DNA from: Bedellia somnulentella
Lineage: Eukaryota > Arthropoda > Insecta > Lepidoptera > Bedelliidae
DNA length: 64,000 nucleotides
Reading direction: 5' to 3'
Assembly (NCBI GenBank): GCA_963576735.1
Contig: OY755188.1
Location: 15,426,323 to 15,490,322 of the forward strand
The position numbers were made by a program, and so were the translations under genes. Position 1 is the stretch's first letter; every line of letters begins with the position of its first letter. The notes beneath the pieces were generated by a model, which was not told the DNA's origin, searched no databases, and worked only from the letters and a program-made list of their open reading frames with translations. Shown piece after piece: positions 21,246-31,043 of this stretch.

Positions 21246-24200
21246 ATGAAGTCAATTGGGCTCTACTTAGTTTTGGTGTGTTTCTGCATCACCAGTAGAA
21301 ATGTTTATGTAAGTACATACATACATACATATACTCACGGCTATAAATCCCTAGAAGGGGTAGCCAGAGCTAAGGAATTAAAAATTCCTCAGCCACTTTT
21401 GGAAAGTTAAGTGGGGTAAAGATGGTAAAATAAAGCTTGCTGGTGGATGGTAAAATAATGGGTCTCCAACCGCATCGCCCAAAAATCTCTTAAAAGTCCC
21501 AATACCGTTAGTCGCCTCTTACGTACACCCACCGGAAGAATTCGGTATGCAAAGTTTTACAAAAGTGGTGCTGATTGCGAAACCATTTCGAGAGATTATG
21601 TTTTTAAACAATATTTTCTTGAAATTAAATCAAACAAAGCTAAGATGACCGTTATTTTGTCAAAAAAATGCAACAGTATTTGACCTTCAGTGTTATTTCA
21701 AAGATATTTGTTTTTGCAGTTCATTAATAAAATATCGAAAATCATAGGTTTCTTTAGTATATCATCGTAATAATTTCATTTGAGATCACAAAGTCGTGAA
21801 ATGTAATGCAATTAGCAAAATTTTTACTAAACATTTCGCTTTATTTGCTTGTCGCTACGTGATATTTACAATCGATGACGTCATTAAGTACAAAAGTTGA
21901 ACTATCTTAAAAAAATCATAGCTTTACAATTACTCATTTTAAGTGAAAAATATTCAAATTTGTCTTTTATTTTCATGTTTGCTATCGAATAAAAATATTT
22001 AATAAATACCAAAAAAAACTTTGCATACCGAATTGGGGTAGTGCTATTCTAAGCCGACACTACACAGCAGTATGTAAGTAGTAAGTAGCCGTATGTAGTT
22101 TATGTAAGTATTTATTTCAATACTATTTTATTTTATTTGGAAGACTTAACAGTAATACATCACTACTATTATACAACAAAAGGCCAAAGGCAGCTTCAAG
22201 CCGTCATTGTAAAGGCCCAAACAGAACTAAGTAGTGAACCAGCGCGGCGTGCATCAGATGATCAGAGCGTAAATTGTTGTCTAATTCTGGCAAGCAGAGT
22301 CCTATAAATCTGAACAACTCGTGATAATTTTGTGACCTGCGTTTTGCCAACATAAAATAAAACCGACCCATTGTCGTTGTCTGTGAATATTAGGTTACAC
22401 GACTGAAAACCACTGAGTTATGTATGGCCTTTCTCCCGATGTTTTTCTTGAACGTTAATAAACTTCAGAAGTATACCACCCATATGACTATAGAAAAGAC
22501 AAATTAAATTGCTGTAGGTCTGATTTATGGATTGATCCCACTTCCAGAGCTACCAAGTTTAGTTATGCATTCACATACACACATATACTTACGGCTATGA
22601 ATCCCTTGAAGGGGTAGCCAGAGCTAGGGAATCAGTAATTCTGCAGCCACTTTTGGAAGTTGCGTGGGGAAAAGGTTGTTGGTGATGGGTCTCCAATCGC
22701 ATCGCCCAAAAATCCCTTAAAAGCCCCAACACCGTTAGTCGCCTCTTACGTACACCCACCGGAAGAAATGGGTTAGTGTTATTCTAAGCCGACACTACAC
22801 AGCAACTAACTATGCATTTAAGGCGGTATTAATAGACTTCGCGTGGACAAAAAGTACGGGAGCAAGTTTGAGTGCTGTGAGCTGTGTAAGTCTTAGATAG
22901 CTTATCATTTTTACGAGGGCTGCTATTTATGTATCCGGAACTGGCCACTTACAGAACAATAATTTAAAAAGTAATTACATCATTTAAAAATAGAACTCTT
23001 TAGCTTTAGAATACATTTATTTTTATGTGACTGTCAATTGTTTTCACATCGTAGCGTCATTTTGAAAATTGCGTGTCTTCACCACCATGGATTTAACTCG
23101 TGAACATTTTCGTGCCATGATTTTTTACGATTTTCGGCGTGGTCTAACTCAAAAACAGTGCATCGATCAGCTTACTTCGACTTTTGGGGATGAAGCACCC
23201 TCAAAGACCACTGTGTATCACTGGTTTAGCGAGTTTAATCGTGGACGATCTAAGCTTACTGATGAAATTAAAGAAGGTCGCCCTAAAACGGTCGTTGTAC
23301 CTCAAAACATCGATGCTGTCCGGGAACTAATAACTCAAGATCGTCATGTTACATATCGTGAGATAGAGGCATCTCTGGGCATTAGTATGACGAGCATACA
23401 TAAGATACTTCATGAACATTTAGCTGTAAAAAAAATTTGCTCCCGTTGGATTCCGCACAACTTGAGTATTGATCAAAAACAGGCTCGTGTCGATTGGTGC
23501 AAAGAAATGTTAAAAAAATACAACCGTGGTGCGTCAAAAGCTGTTTATAATATCTACACAGGTGACGAATCTTGGATCTACGCTTACGACCCCGAAACTA
23601 AGCAGCAGTCCACGGTGTGGGTGTTCCAAGATGAGCCGAACCCAACAAAAGTTATTCGTGCAAAAAGCACATTGAAGCAAATGGTCGCTTGTTTTTTTGG
23701 TATAAATGGCCATGTAGCTACAGTGCCTTTAGAGAATCGTAAAACTGTTAATTCGGAGTGGTATACGACCATTTGTTTGCCGGAAGTCTTTGAACAAATA
23801 AGAAAGACTAACCGACAACGTAGAATCATTCTGCATCACGACAATGCTAGCTGTAACAGGTCGGCCGTCACAACTCAGTTTTTAGAAGCTCAAAAGATCG
23901 AATTGACAGGTCATCCGCCGTACAGCCCTGATTTGGCACCCAATGATTTTTATTTATTTCCAAATGTGAAGAAAAAATTACGTGGTCAACGTTTTTCGAG
24001 CCGCGAAGAGGCAGTCGATGCGTTCAAAATGCACGTTTTGGAGATACCTCAGTCTGAGTGGAAAAAGTGCTATGAAAATTGGTTTCAACGCATGCAAAAG
24101 TGTATAGATCTGAGCGGCGAATATTTTGAGAAGCAATAAAACCATATTAATTGATATATGTTTGTTTCTTTTTTTTATTCCGGATACATAAATAGCAGCC

Positions 24201-27200
24201 CTCGTACGCTATACTTTCTCTTGCTCTGGCACCGTACTTTTTATAGTACATACATACATATACTCACGGCCTTAAATCCTAAAAAGGGGTAGCCAGAGCT
24301 TCAGAGTTAGATACGCCTCAGACAAATTCGGAACTAGATAGGGGACAAAATGGTAGAAATTAAGTAACTATCTTTATAGCATGTTATGTAATTTACCCAT
24401 TTAGTATTTTCTAAGATTTTCACGATTGCACATTATAATTGAAACAAATATTTATTTTCGGATATTTTAATCGCGTGTCATTACATTATTTTTAAAGCCC
24501 GACGTTTCGAAAACTTTTCAGTTATCATGGTCACGGGAAGAGTCTCCCAGTTTACCCATTTTTCTTAATTTTAGTCAAGAAGTATTAGTGAGATCAAGAT
24601 GTGGTTCATGCAGCTTGGTACCGAGTGCAACACTTTCCACGATCTCAGCCCAGACGACATGCAAGCTCTCATGGATTTCAAAGTACCAGACAAGGAAAAT
24701 GTTAAGTGCCTACTAGCGTGTACTTATAAGAATTCTACTATGGTAAATATGATTTTCATTTATTGTAATATTTGTAACTGCCGGCGGTTAAGAGTTTGGC
24801 TTTAGATCCGTAGGTCTCGTGTTTAACCATTTATAAGGCAGAGGGCATATAGCGACCACCATAATTTCCACCTTACCTACCTTCAAATAGAATTGAAATG
24901 CAATGAATTTTTGATCATGCCTTGCCTTATAAAGGGTTAAATCCCGGGGGTTAATTGACAAACAAAAATTATATCATTCAACTTACATTGCTAGCAAGAA
25001 CTTTCATAGTTTGGTATACTTTTAACTCATTCTAATCGACAGAGTAAGGATAAAATAACGCTCGTGCTAGGCTTCCAAAAATGTAGGGCCCAACATAATA
25101 ACATTGGAGATGGTAGTAAAGACGACGTGATAGCTCAATGGGTAGAACACCGGTTAACGTGTAGGCGACTAGTGTTCAAATCCCGGGTCGGGCCTACACC
25201 AATTTGTCTTTTCTGAAGACATATGTGTGGTTAATTTATCATGGTTGTTAACAGTGGGGGAAAACATCGTGAGGAAACCCACATGGCTGAGTTGTACTTA
25301 GTCATGTGACAGTGTGTTCGTACAAAACGGCGATAGGCCTGCCCCCTATCACGTGAGTACACTGTCCATGCAAAATGTGGGTACTCTGAACACCGGGTGA
25401 CTAAGTCACGTAATTTTCAGAAGTATTAGTACCTCTGCCAACCCCTTCGGGGATATTCGGCGTGAACGTTTATGTTTATGTAGTAAATTGCCCAAGTACC
25501 TTAAGTTACACCTGCCCAGCTTGCACAAGCGACCTTTTAACTAGATACCACGTGGTGTAAAACTGATATCTCTTATGAACTTACATAGTATCGTATATTT
25601 TCATCTCATTCTAACTGAAAGACAGAGTAACGATAAAATAACGCTCGTGCTAGCTGGGCTGGGCTAAGTTAATATTTTATAGTATGTGTCAGATGAACAG
25701 CGAGGGAATGTTTGATGAAGAAGCTTCGGACAATATGGCCGAGAAAGAACACTTTGGAAATGAAGTGATGCTCAATCAAACCAGGGAACTGTTTGGCCAC
25801 TGCAAGAAAGGTATTTTTGTCCATATTTTACACATACATATACTCACAGTCATAGATGTACTAATAAAAAACCGTAGATAAGTTATGCGCGCTCACAAGT
25901 GGCACTTAAAAAAAAGGTTAAATGGCTCATCTGACTTTAGTCGCACACTAGCTGCGTAGTCTGCGACAGTCGTACACGTGTTTTGGCGTGTTTGTTTATC
26001 AAAATAATCGAGAATGCTGTCGTGTGTGATGAGATTTTACACAAACTATAGTAGAAAAACTACTTAAATGATGGGATTACTTGTGTAAACAGCAAAGATC
26101 TACTGGCCAGTACACCCTGCTGTGTACCAACTTATAATTTGTATCTATGCTTAACTCGAAAAACATTTACACTCCGTGATTTAGGACTATGAGTGAGACG
26201 CTGCTATGTGCGTTTGAGTCCGCAGTAGTGTGCGCTCTAACATGACTCCCACATACTTATCATTCGTAAGTATTATAAATGTACAACGTTTTAATTATAA
26301 CTTATAACAAATTAGGTGTATCGTGTGTATAGATCTAAATTATTCTTTGTCAAACGGTCGTCTTAGTGTCATATTTCACGTCGGTACATAGAAAATATGT
26401 TTGTCTCTTTTTAGCGCTTGCTACGAGACGTGCTATCTCGCCTACATTTCAAATGTATTTATTGGTGTTGTTTGGATATATTTCTAGTGGTGTGCGTACA
26501 TCTGCCGCAATCGGTGCCACTCGTAAGTGCCGGTTTCCTCGTAAATATCCTATCTAACGTTTTTTAGTACATCTATGCTCACAGCCATAAATCCCAAAAG
26601 TTTTAGACACATTTTCAAAATTGTGTAAACAAACGAAGATTTTAGACTTTGTGGTGCATGAAACCACATGTGGGGGTTATTTTACTAATCAATCGAAGGT
26701 TTTTTTTTCTGGTGTCATATGAGGCAGCTAAGGGTTTCAATGTGACTTTCAAACTTATCACTTACTTCCTCTATTTTACTATTTACTCCTTAATTCATTC
26801 CAAAAGTGTCTGAAGAATCTGTGGGAAGTGTCGTTAAGTAAGAAAGAGAGAGGTCGCGAATATTACACCACATAGCGAAACTTACATTAAAATTACATTT
26901 ATAAAATATAAATTATTTCTTATTTCAGTAAACGACGAGCCAGTGACTGATGACAAAGGATGCGACAGAGCTGCATTATTAACCCGTTGTTTCTTAGACA
27001 ACGCGCCTAAGGTAAAATGATACTCTCATATCCAACCATTACCAAAGGTAATATATAAATAGTATACTCCTTTATACACCAAGTCTTTTTAGCGCAGCCG
27101 AGACGCGTTTGTAGTGATACATACATATTTATACTCACGCCATTAGTTCCCATTGGGGTAGGCAGAGACTATTAATCGCCACTTCGTACGATCCTGACAA

Positions 27201-27916
27201 ACCTCTCTAGCTTCGTTCACATCCATCAATCTTTTCATACATGCTCTTTTGTTCTTCATACTTCGGACGCCGTCCTTTTTGAGCACACTCTCAATTTGGT
27301 CCAAGTGTGTTCTCCGTGGTCGTCCTCTACTAACAGTTTGTAGTGATACAGATCCAATACCCTTGTGGTCAGACGCAGTTCATTCCTACATGTACTCACG
27401 ACTGTCTATCCTTAGAAGGGGTACCAAGAGATTCATGATAAGAAATTCCTTAGCCACTTTTGGAAGTTGAGTGGGAAAAAGATTGTAAATGTAAAATAAA
27501 GGATTTTTGTGATGTACCCCAACCGCATAGCCCAAAAAACACTTATATAGCCCCAATATGTTTAGTCGCCTTACTCTAAGTAATATATATATATATAATT
27601 TAAATGTCCTCAGGATATTATTCTACACTACTAGTTTTCATCTCTTTTGGGGTTTGGTTAACTTTTGTAATGTTTATATACTAGAGTGTTTCTAGACAAC
27701 CTTTATTTTACTATCTTCTCCCCACTCAACTTTCCAAAAGCGGCTGAGGAATTTCTAATTCCTTAGCTCTGGCTACCCCTTCTAGGGATTTACAGCCGTG
27801 AGTATTATGTTATGTTATGTTATGTTTCTAGACCTAGTGTGTAATAGGTTTTATATTCAGAACAGAGGTATTAATAATCACACCTCTTATTTCAGTATGG
27901 CCTGAAGATACATTAA
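21246..27916 (+). CDS. odorant-binding protein (second gene), 5 exons
   Basis: A secreted carrier of small hydrophobic ligands, by family. Exons: 21246-21308, 24575-24742, 25693-25810, 26929-27011, 27896-27916. Phases match and the total is 150 aa. Exon 1 is a signal peptide of about 18-21 residues (MKSIGLYLVLVC). Cysteine spacing is C-X26-C-X3-C-X43-C-X13-C-X8-C, the classic six-cysteine OBP pattern; TECNTF, KCLLAC and CDRAALLTRC are the landmarks. The exon 3 acceptor was placed at 25691-25692 because the upstream AG (25681-25682) breaks the frame. It is too distant from OBP gene 1 to be a recent duplicate. Intron 1 (3.3 kb) holds an intact mariner and a SINE A whose target duplication includes the exon 1 donor site. 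Confidence 0.88.
21316..22070 (-). repeat. SINE A split by a MITE; TSD duplicates a splice donor
   Basis: TATGTAAGTA at 21306-21315 spans the exon 1 / intron 1 border of OBP gene 2 and is repeated exactly at 22071-22080. SINE A halves lie at 21316-21542 and 22031-22070. Confidence 0.93.
21543..22030. mobile_element. 488-bp MITE with CGGTATGCAAAG ends and AATT duplication
   Basis: Ends CGGTATGCAAAGTTTT and its complement, flanked by AATT at 21539-21542 and 22031-22034. It interrupts SINE A between GGAAG and GGGGTAG. It contains GATGACGTCATT, shared with the older copy at 1193-1650. No coding. Confidence 0.85.
22081..22404. other. unassigned intron DNA, possibly a LINE 3' remnant
   Basis: Ends on the minus strand in AAATAAAATAAAATAG. 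The shape suggests an old LINE 3' UTR, but no reading frame survives. Confidence 0.25.
22405..22570 (-). repeat. SINE B, old partial copy
   Basis: Retains CTCCCGATGTTTTTC, CACCCATATGACTATAGAAA and AGACAAATT in SINE B order. Confidence 0.6.
22574..22804 (-). repeat. SINE A full length
   Basis: A minus-strand copy flanked by imperfect TTAGTTATGCATT / CTAACTATGCATT. Confidence 0.85.
22914..24204 (+). mobile_element. intact mariner transposon (copy 1)
   Basis: 1291 bp bounded by perfect 27-bp inverted repeats (starting CGAGGGCTGCTATTTATG; 22914-22940 and 24178-24204) and TA on both sides (22912-22913, 24205-24206). It has an uninterrupted transposase. It lies in intron 1 of OBP gene 2. The second copy is at 39451-40741. 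Confidence 0.97.
23087..24139 (+). CDS. mariner transposase (DD34D), intact
   Basis: Cuts and pastes the element at TA targets. 350 aa, the usual mariner length. The start is ATG at 23087 in a strong context (ACCACCATGG); the open frame extends 18 bases further upstream without an ATG. N-terminal helix-turn-helix region (REHFRAMIFYDFRRG; RPKTVV linker), WVPHN-type motif here IPHNL, then catalytic Asp in TGDESW, Asp in HHDNA and Asp in SPDLAPND, with 34 residues between the last two. Differs from copy 2 in one visible residue: Asn where copy 2 has His, five residues after the second catalytic Asp. Confidence 0.96.
   Translation: MDLTREHFRAMIFYDFRRGLTQKQCIDQLTSTFGDEAPSKTTVYHWFSEFNRGRSKLTDEIKEGRPKTVVVPQNIDAVRELITQDRHVTYREIEASLGISMTSIHKILHEHLAVKKICSRWIPHNLSIDQKQARVDWCKEMLKKYNRGASKAVYNIYTGDESWIYAYDPETKQQSTVWVFQDEPNPTKVIRAKSTLKQMVACFFGINGHVATVPLENRKTVNSEWYTTICLPEVFEQIRKTNRQRRIILHHDNASCNRSAVTTQFLEAQKIELTGHPPYSPDLAPNDFYLFPNVKKKLRGQRFSSREEAVDAFKMHVLEIPQSEWKKCYENWFQRMQKCIDLSGEYFEKQ
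24243..24365 (-). repeat. SINE A 3' fragment (subfamily 2)
   Basis: CATA tail, CTCACGGCC, AAAAAGGGGTAGCCAGAGC; 5' portion absent. Confidence 0.75.
24402..24550. repeat. repeat E copy
   Basis: About 140 bp, shared with 54695-54838: GTATTTTCTAAGA, TTTTCGGATATTT, TTATCATGGTCA and GGGAAGA in the same order. Ends just before OBP exon 2. Confidence 0.65.
25022..25080. mobile_element. MITE D end fragment
   Basis: CTCATTCTAATCGACAG then GATAAAATAACGCTCGTGC. Confidence 0.5.
25116..25478 (+). repeat. SINE B full length, best tRNA-like copy
   Basis: A box TAGCTCAATGG and B box TGTTCAAATCC at tRNA spacing, then the body, CCCCTTCGGGG, GGCGTGAACG and TTTATG tail. The internal promoter marks it as a pol III transcript. 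Confidence 0.92.
25515..25658. mobile_element. MITE D copy with inverted ends
   Basis: Ends CCCAGCTTGCACAAGCG and complement of CGCTCGTGCTAGCTGGG form an imperfect 17-bp terminal inverted repeat. Ends about 34 bp before OBP exon 3. Confidence 0.7.
25811..26928. other. OBP gene 2 intron 3 with SINE A debris
   Basis: Diverged SINE A pieces at about 26563-26625 (minus) and 26705-26830 (plus). The remainder is unassigned. Confidence 0.4.
27122..27335 (-). mobile_element. RTE 3' fragment with 15-bp TSD
   Basis: GTTTGTAGTGATACA is duplicated at 27107-27121 and 27336-27350, bounding a 5'-truncated RTE 3' end of 214 bp. Confidence 0.95.
27386..27576 (-). repeat. SINE A, diverged
   Basis: Minus strand with AGAAGGGGTA, CCTTAGCCACTTTTGG and AACCGCATAGCCC. 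Confidence 0.7.
27698..27823 (+). repeat. SINE A 3' half with a (TTATG)n tail
   Basis: GTTTCTAGAC is duplicated at 27688-27697 and 27824-27833. The tail is TTATG repeats, the SINE B type, rather than GTAT repeats. Confidence 0.92.
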
Positions 27917-27954
27917 CACAAAATTACCGGAAGAAGGTGTACTTCAAGGTGGTA

Positions 27955-27960
27955 ATAAAA
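27955..27960 (+). terminator. candidate poly(A) signal of OBP gene 2
   Basis: AATAAA about 40 bp after the stop codon at 27914-27916. Confidence 0.55.
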
Positions 27961-28397
27961 CTTATAGTTGAAATATATACTTCAGTTTTATTTCGCAATA
28001 TAAAAATATACGTTAAGAGGTATTTCAAACTAAAAGTGACTAATACAAACATATTGGGAGATATAATATCCTATAGCTTGCAATCTTTACAATGTTACGT
28101 TCCTTACTAATATGGTTAATTATTAATATATTTTTCCCTATCTAAAATTTCAAACACTTTCTGAACTAAAACCACTACATATATCAGAAGATTGCATGCT
28201 TTAGTACAAATGTATAAACAGTCAAACGCTTTAGTATAAAATATATGTACAAAAGATAATTCCAAGTGTAGAAAACTTTGTAATATACATACTACTGTGC
28301 ACGGTTCGCACTTGCCTAGAAAAGGTTTTCGTCCTTACAGGCTAGAGCGAAAGTTTGGCGAAAGAGGTTGTTCTGTGCATAAGTTAAACATGATACT
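27961..28397. other. unassigned AT-rich DNA
   Basis: No coding or repeat family recognised. Confidence 0.3.
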
Positions 28398-28898
28398 CAA
28401 GTACATATAATTACGACTATACATCCCAAAAAAGGGTAGCCAGAGCTACAGACTTATAAATTCCTCAGTCACTTTTACAAATTGGGAGGTTAAGAATAGC
28501 TTAAAAGTTTGCTGTGTAGTGTCGGCTTAGAATAGCACTACCCCATTTCTTCCGGTGGGTGTACGTAAGAGGCGACTAACGGTATTGGGGCTTTTAAGGG
28601 ATTTTCGGGCGATGCGGTTGGAAACACATCACCAACAACCTTTATTTTACCATCTTTTCCCACCCAACTTTCCAAAAGTGGCTGAGGAATTTCTAATTCC
28701 TTAGCTCTGGCTACCCCATCTAGGGATTTATAGCCGTGAGTATATGTATGTATGTATGTAAGAATAGTATAACAAAGGTTGTTGACGATGCTTCCTTAGC
28801 CACATCGCACAGCAATCCGTTAAAAGCCTCAATTTCTTATGACACCCAGGAGAAGAAATGGATTAATGCTTTTTCTAGGCCGACACTACACAGCATAA
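28398..28898 (-). repeat. SINE A copy split by another SINE A
   Basis: 3' part at 28398-28499 and 5' part at 28768-28898 (CCGACACTACACAGCA at the end). The plus-strand copy lies between. Confidence 0.85.
28500..28758 (+). repeat. SINE A full length nested in SINE A, 9-bp TSD
   Basis: TAAGAATAG at 28491-28499 and 28759-28767. Complete from GCTGTGTAGTGTCGGC to the TATG tail. Confidence 0.92.
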
Positions 28899-28984
28899 TA
28901 CCGCATTCACTTTGACCATAGAAAAGTGCCCTAGGCTATCTCTCCCAAGCTTAACCTGTGACTTCCCGAGCACTAGCGAAGGAC

Positions 28985-29199
28985 AAGTACCGTCAAAACC
29001 CGGGAACAATAGAATTATTTGCGTTTGGCTCCACGGGGAGTTTTTGGTCTCTTTTTAAAAGCTCACTTCATACACAAGCCGTTGTTATCAATAAAAACGT
29101 AATTTAACTCTTAAAATAAAATAAATAAGGGGTTAATTCGAACACGGTAAGCTGGCCATCGGCGGCTCCACGGGGAGCCATCGGGGTTTGACGGTACTT
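28985..29199. mobile_element. 215-bp MITE with AAGTACCGTCAAA ends
   Basis: A perfect 13-bp terminal inverted repeat. GGCTCCACGGGGAG occurs twice inside (about 29031 and 29164). Non-coding. Confidence 0.65.
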
Positions 29200-29269
29200 T
29201 TACTTCTGGCTACTCTGGGAGCCGGCGGGACGTGAAAGGTTTAGAAGAGGCAAGTATAGAGCTTTTTAA

Positions 29270-29392
29270 GTAAATGTAGGGAGATTCATTTGGATACCGA
29301 AAATTACCATATATTTTTAACCATATTTATTCCAAATCTCTGGTTACCCCTTATTGAGTTTAGAGCCACAAGTATATGTATAGTAAAGTGAC
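29270..29392 (+). repeat. SINE A, old fragment
   Basis: ATTCCAAATCTCTGGTTACCCC and GAGCCACAAGTATATG remain. Confidence 0.45.
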
Positions 29393-30151
29393 TTAGGATA
29401 GTGCTCGGTAAAGGTTTTGACCCACTGTTAACTTTTCTGTGCAGTTAATATCAATACATATTGTACACAAAGCTAATACATTATACAAGGATATATCGAC
29501 GATTCAGTATCAAATATGCTGCCTAAAACTACAATTATATATCAGACAAAAATAACAATAAGTATTACTTAAAAAATCTACATTCGACAAATATAATATC
29601 AATCTATGCTAAAGAATATCGGTAGGTGTTAACAATATTATGCTTATTATTCGCGAGATTGTAAAAAAATAGGTCTAAAACCGATATCATTCATATATTA
29701 TTTGATTTCTTAAGTTTATATTTGAATCTTTTATATCAAATTTAACAATTATTTATAACAAGTGTTTTAAAAAGCTGAGTTTATTACAAGAAACTATATT
29801 TATTTAAAAAAAATGACTGTATTATAAAATTATTTCAATTAAATTAAAGCGAAAAGAAACATACAGATATTATATATTTCACGAAACTACTAATAAATCT
29901 TTTTCATTAGTACCGGCTCATTTTTACTCACTTTTAATTAACAAATAATAAAATATATCAATAGTTGAGCTGCTTAACTAAAATTATTCTAGAAATAATA
30001 AAAACTGATATATAATATCAACCGCATTTGAAAAATATAGGATACTTCTTTTCAGACATTTTTAATGTAAGTTACTGAATAGTTTGAAAATTTAAAATTA
30101 TGTGGTATTATGACTAACAATGATTCCAAAAATACAGTTACAATTCGATAA
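29393..30151. other. AT-rich intergenic DNA
   Basis: Long AT-rich stretch without open frames, inverted ends or known repeats. Confidence 0.35.
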
Positions 30152-30360
30152 CTATACCAATAGCTTAGTGGAAAATAGCACTGCCACGATTACGAGGCAT
30201 AGGTTCAAGTCCTGAATTGGATATACAGAAATGTGTCTTCCCTAAAGCTAAAGGAGATTGTTTTTATAAAGGGCTGAGTTGTCATATAACTTATTTATGT
30301 TATATTGTACAAAGCGGCGATAGACCTGTCTCATATCACGTGATTATACATCCGGAAGTG
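30152..30360 (+). repeat. SINE B relative, old copy
   Basis: A box TAGCTTAGTGG, B box GGTTCAAGTCC, then GTACAAAGCGGCGATAGACC and TCACGTGA. 3' end missing. Confidence 0.7.
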
Positions 30361-30552
30361 TTAGGGTACGCCTTCGGGTATATACGAAGAAAAGTTTGTG
30401 AGGTGGATTTAAACTCAACTGAATACAGTAGATCTGTTATTAAACAATAGAAAGGGAATAATATCAGAATTTTAATAAATGGTTTTTCTGATTAATTTCA
30501 TAATAACTTGCATACATAGGGCAATTAAAGAAACTTATGAATTATACATAAT
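30361..30552. other. unassigned spacer
   Basis: Nothing recognised. Confidence 0.3.
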
Positions 30553-30916
30553 ACATAAATACATAAACGTTCACGCCGAATATCCCCGAAGGGGTTGGCA
30601 GAGATACTAATATAGATAAGAGATACGTGACTTTGTCACCTGGTGTTCAGAGTACCCACGTTTTGCATGGACAGTGTACTCACGTGATAGGGGGCAGGCC
30701 TATCGCCGTTTTGTACGAATACACTGTCACATAGCTAAGTACAACTCAGCCATGTGGGTTTCCTCACGATGTTTTCCCTCACCGTTAAAAACCATGATAA
30801 ATTAACCACACATATGTCTTTAGAAAAGACAAATTGGTGTAGGCCCGACCCAGGATTCGAACACTGGTCGTTTCACGATAACCGAGTGTTCTACCCACTG
30901 GGCTATCACGGTTACC
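30553..30916 (-). repeat. SINE B full length
   Basis: Minus strand; head at GTGATAGCCCAGTGGG, hairpin CCCCTTCGGGG and ACATAA-type tail on the plus strand. Confidence 0.88.
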
Positions 30917-30950
30917 GTTATGAATTATGTTTTTGAATAACTGGCCTAGT

Positions 30951-31043
30951 AGCATGAGGCTTGTGAGAGCGTGTCTGTCACATGAGAAGTGAGAATGACC
31001 TGTCAGTTTCTCATTCTCGCACTAGCCTCGTGCTACGGGGGCA
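30951..31043. mobile_element. short foldback MITE
   Basis: GTAGCATGAGGCTTGTGAGAG and the complement of CTCGCACTAGCCTCGTGCTAC pair imperfectly around a short centre. Confidence 0.5.

Noticed and set aside
23069..23086. Mariner transposase start at 23069
   Set aside because: That codon is TTG; the ATG at 23087 has a strong context and matches the usual N-terminus.
25116..25190. A true tRNA gene
   Set aside because: A and B boxes are present, but the acceptor and anticodon stems do not pair and the sequence continues as the repeated SINE B body.
25684..25692. OBP gene 2 exon 3 starting at 25683 or 25684
   Set aside because: Using AG at 25681-25682 puts exon 3 out of phase with exon 2 and hits a stop; AG at 25691-25692 keeps the frame and gives normal cysteine spacing.
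30217..30450. A 77-codon plus-strand frame
   Set aside because: Runs through an old SINE B-like copy.
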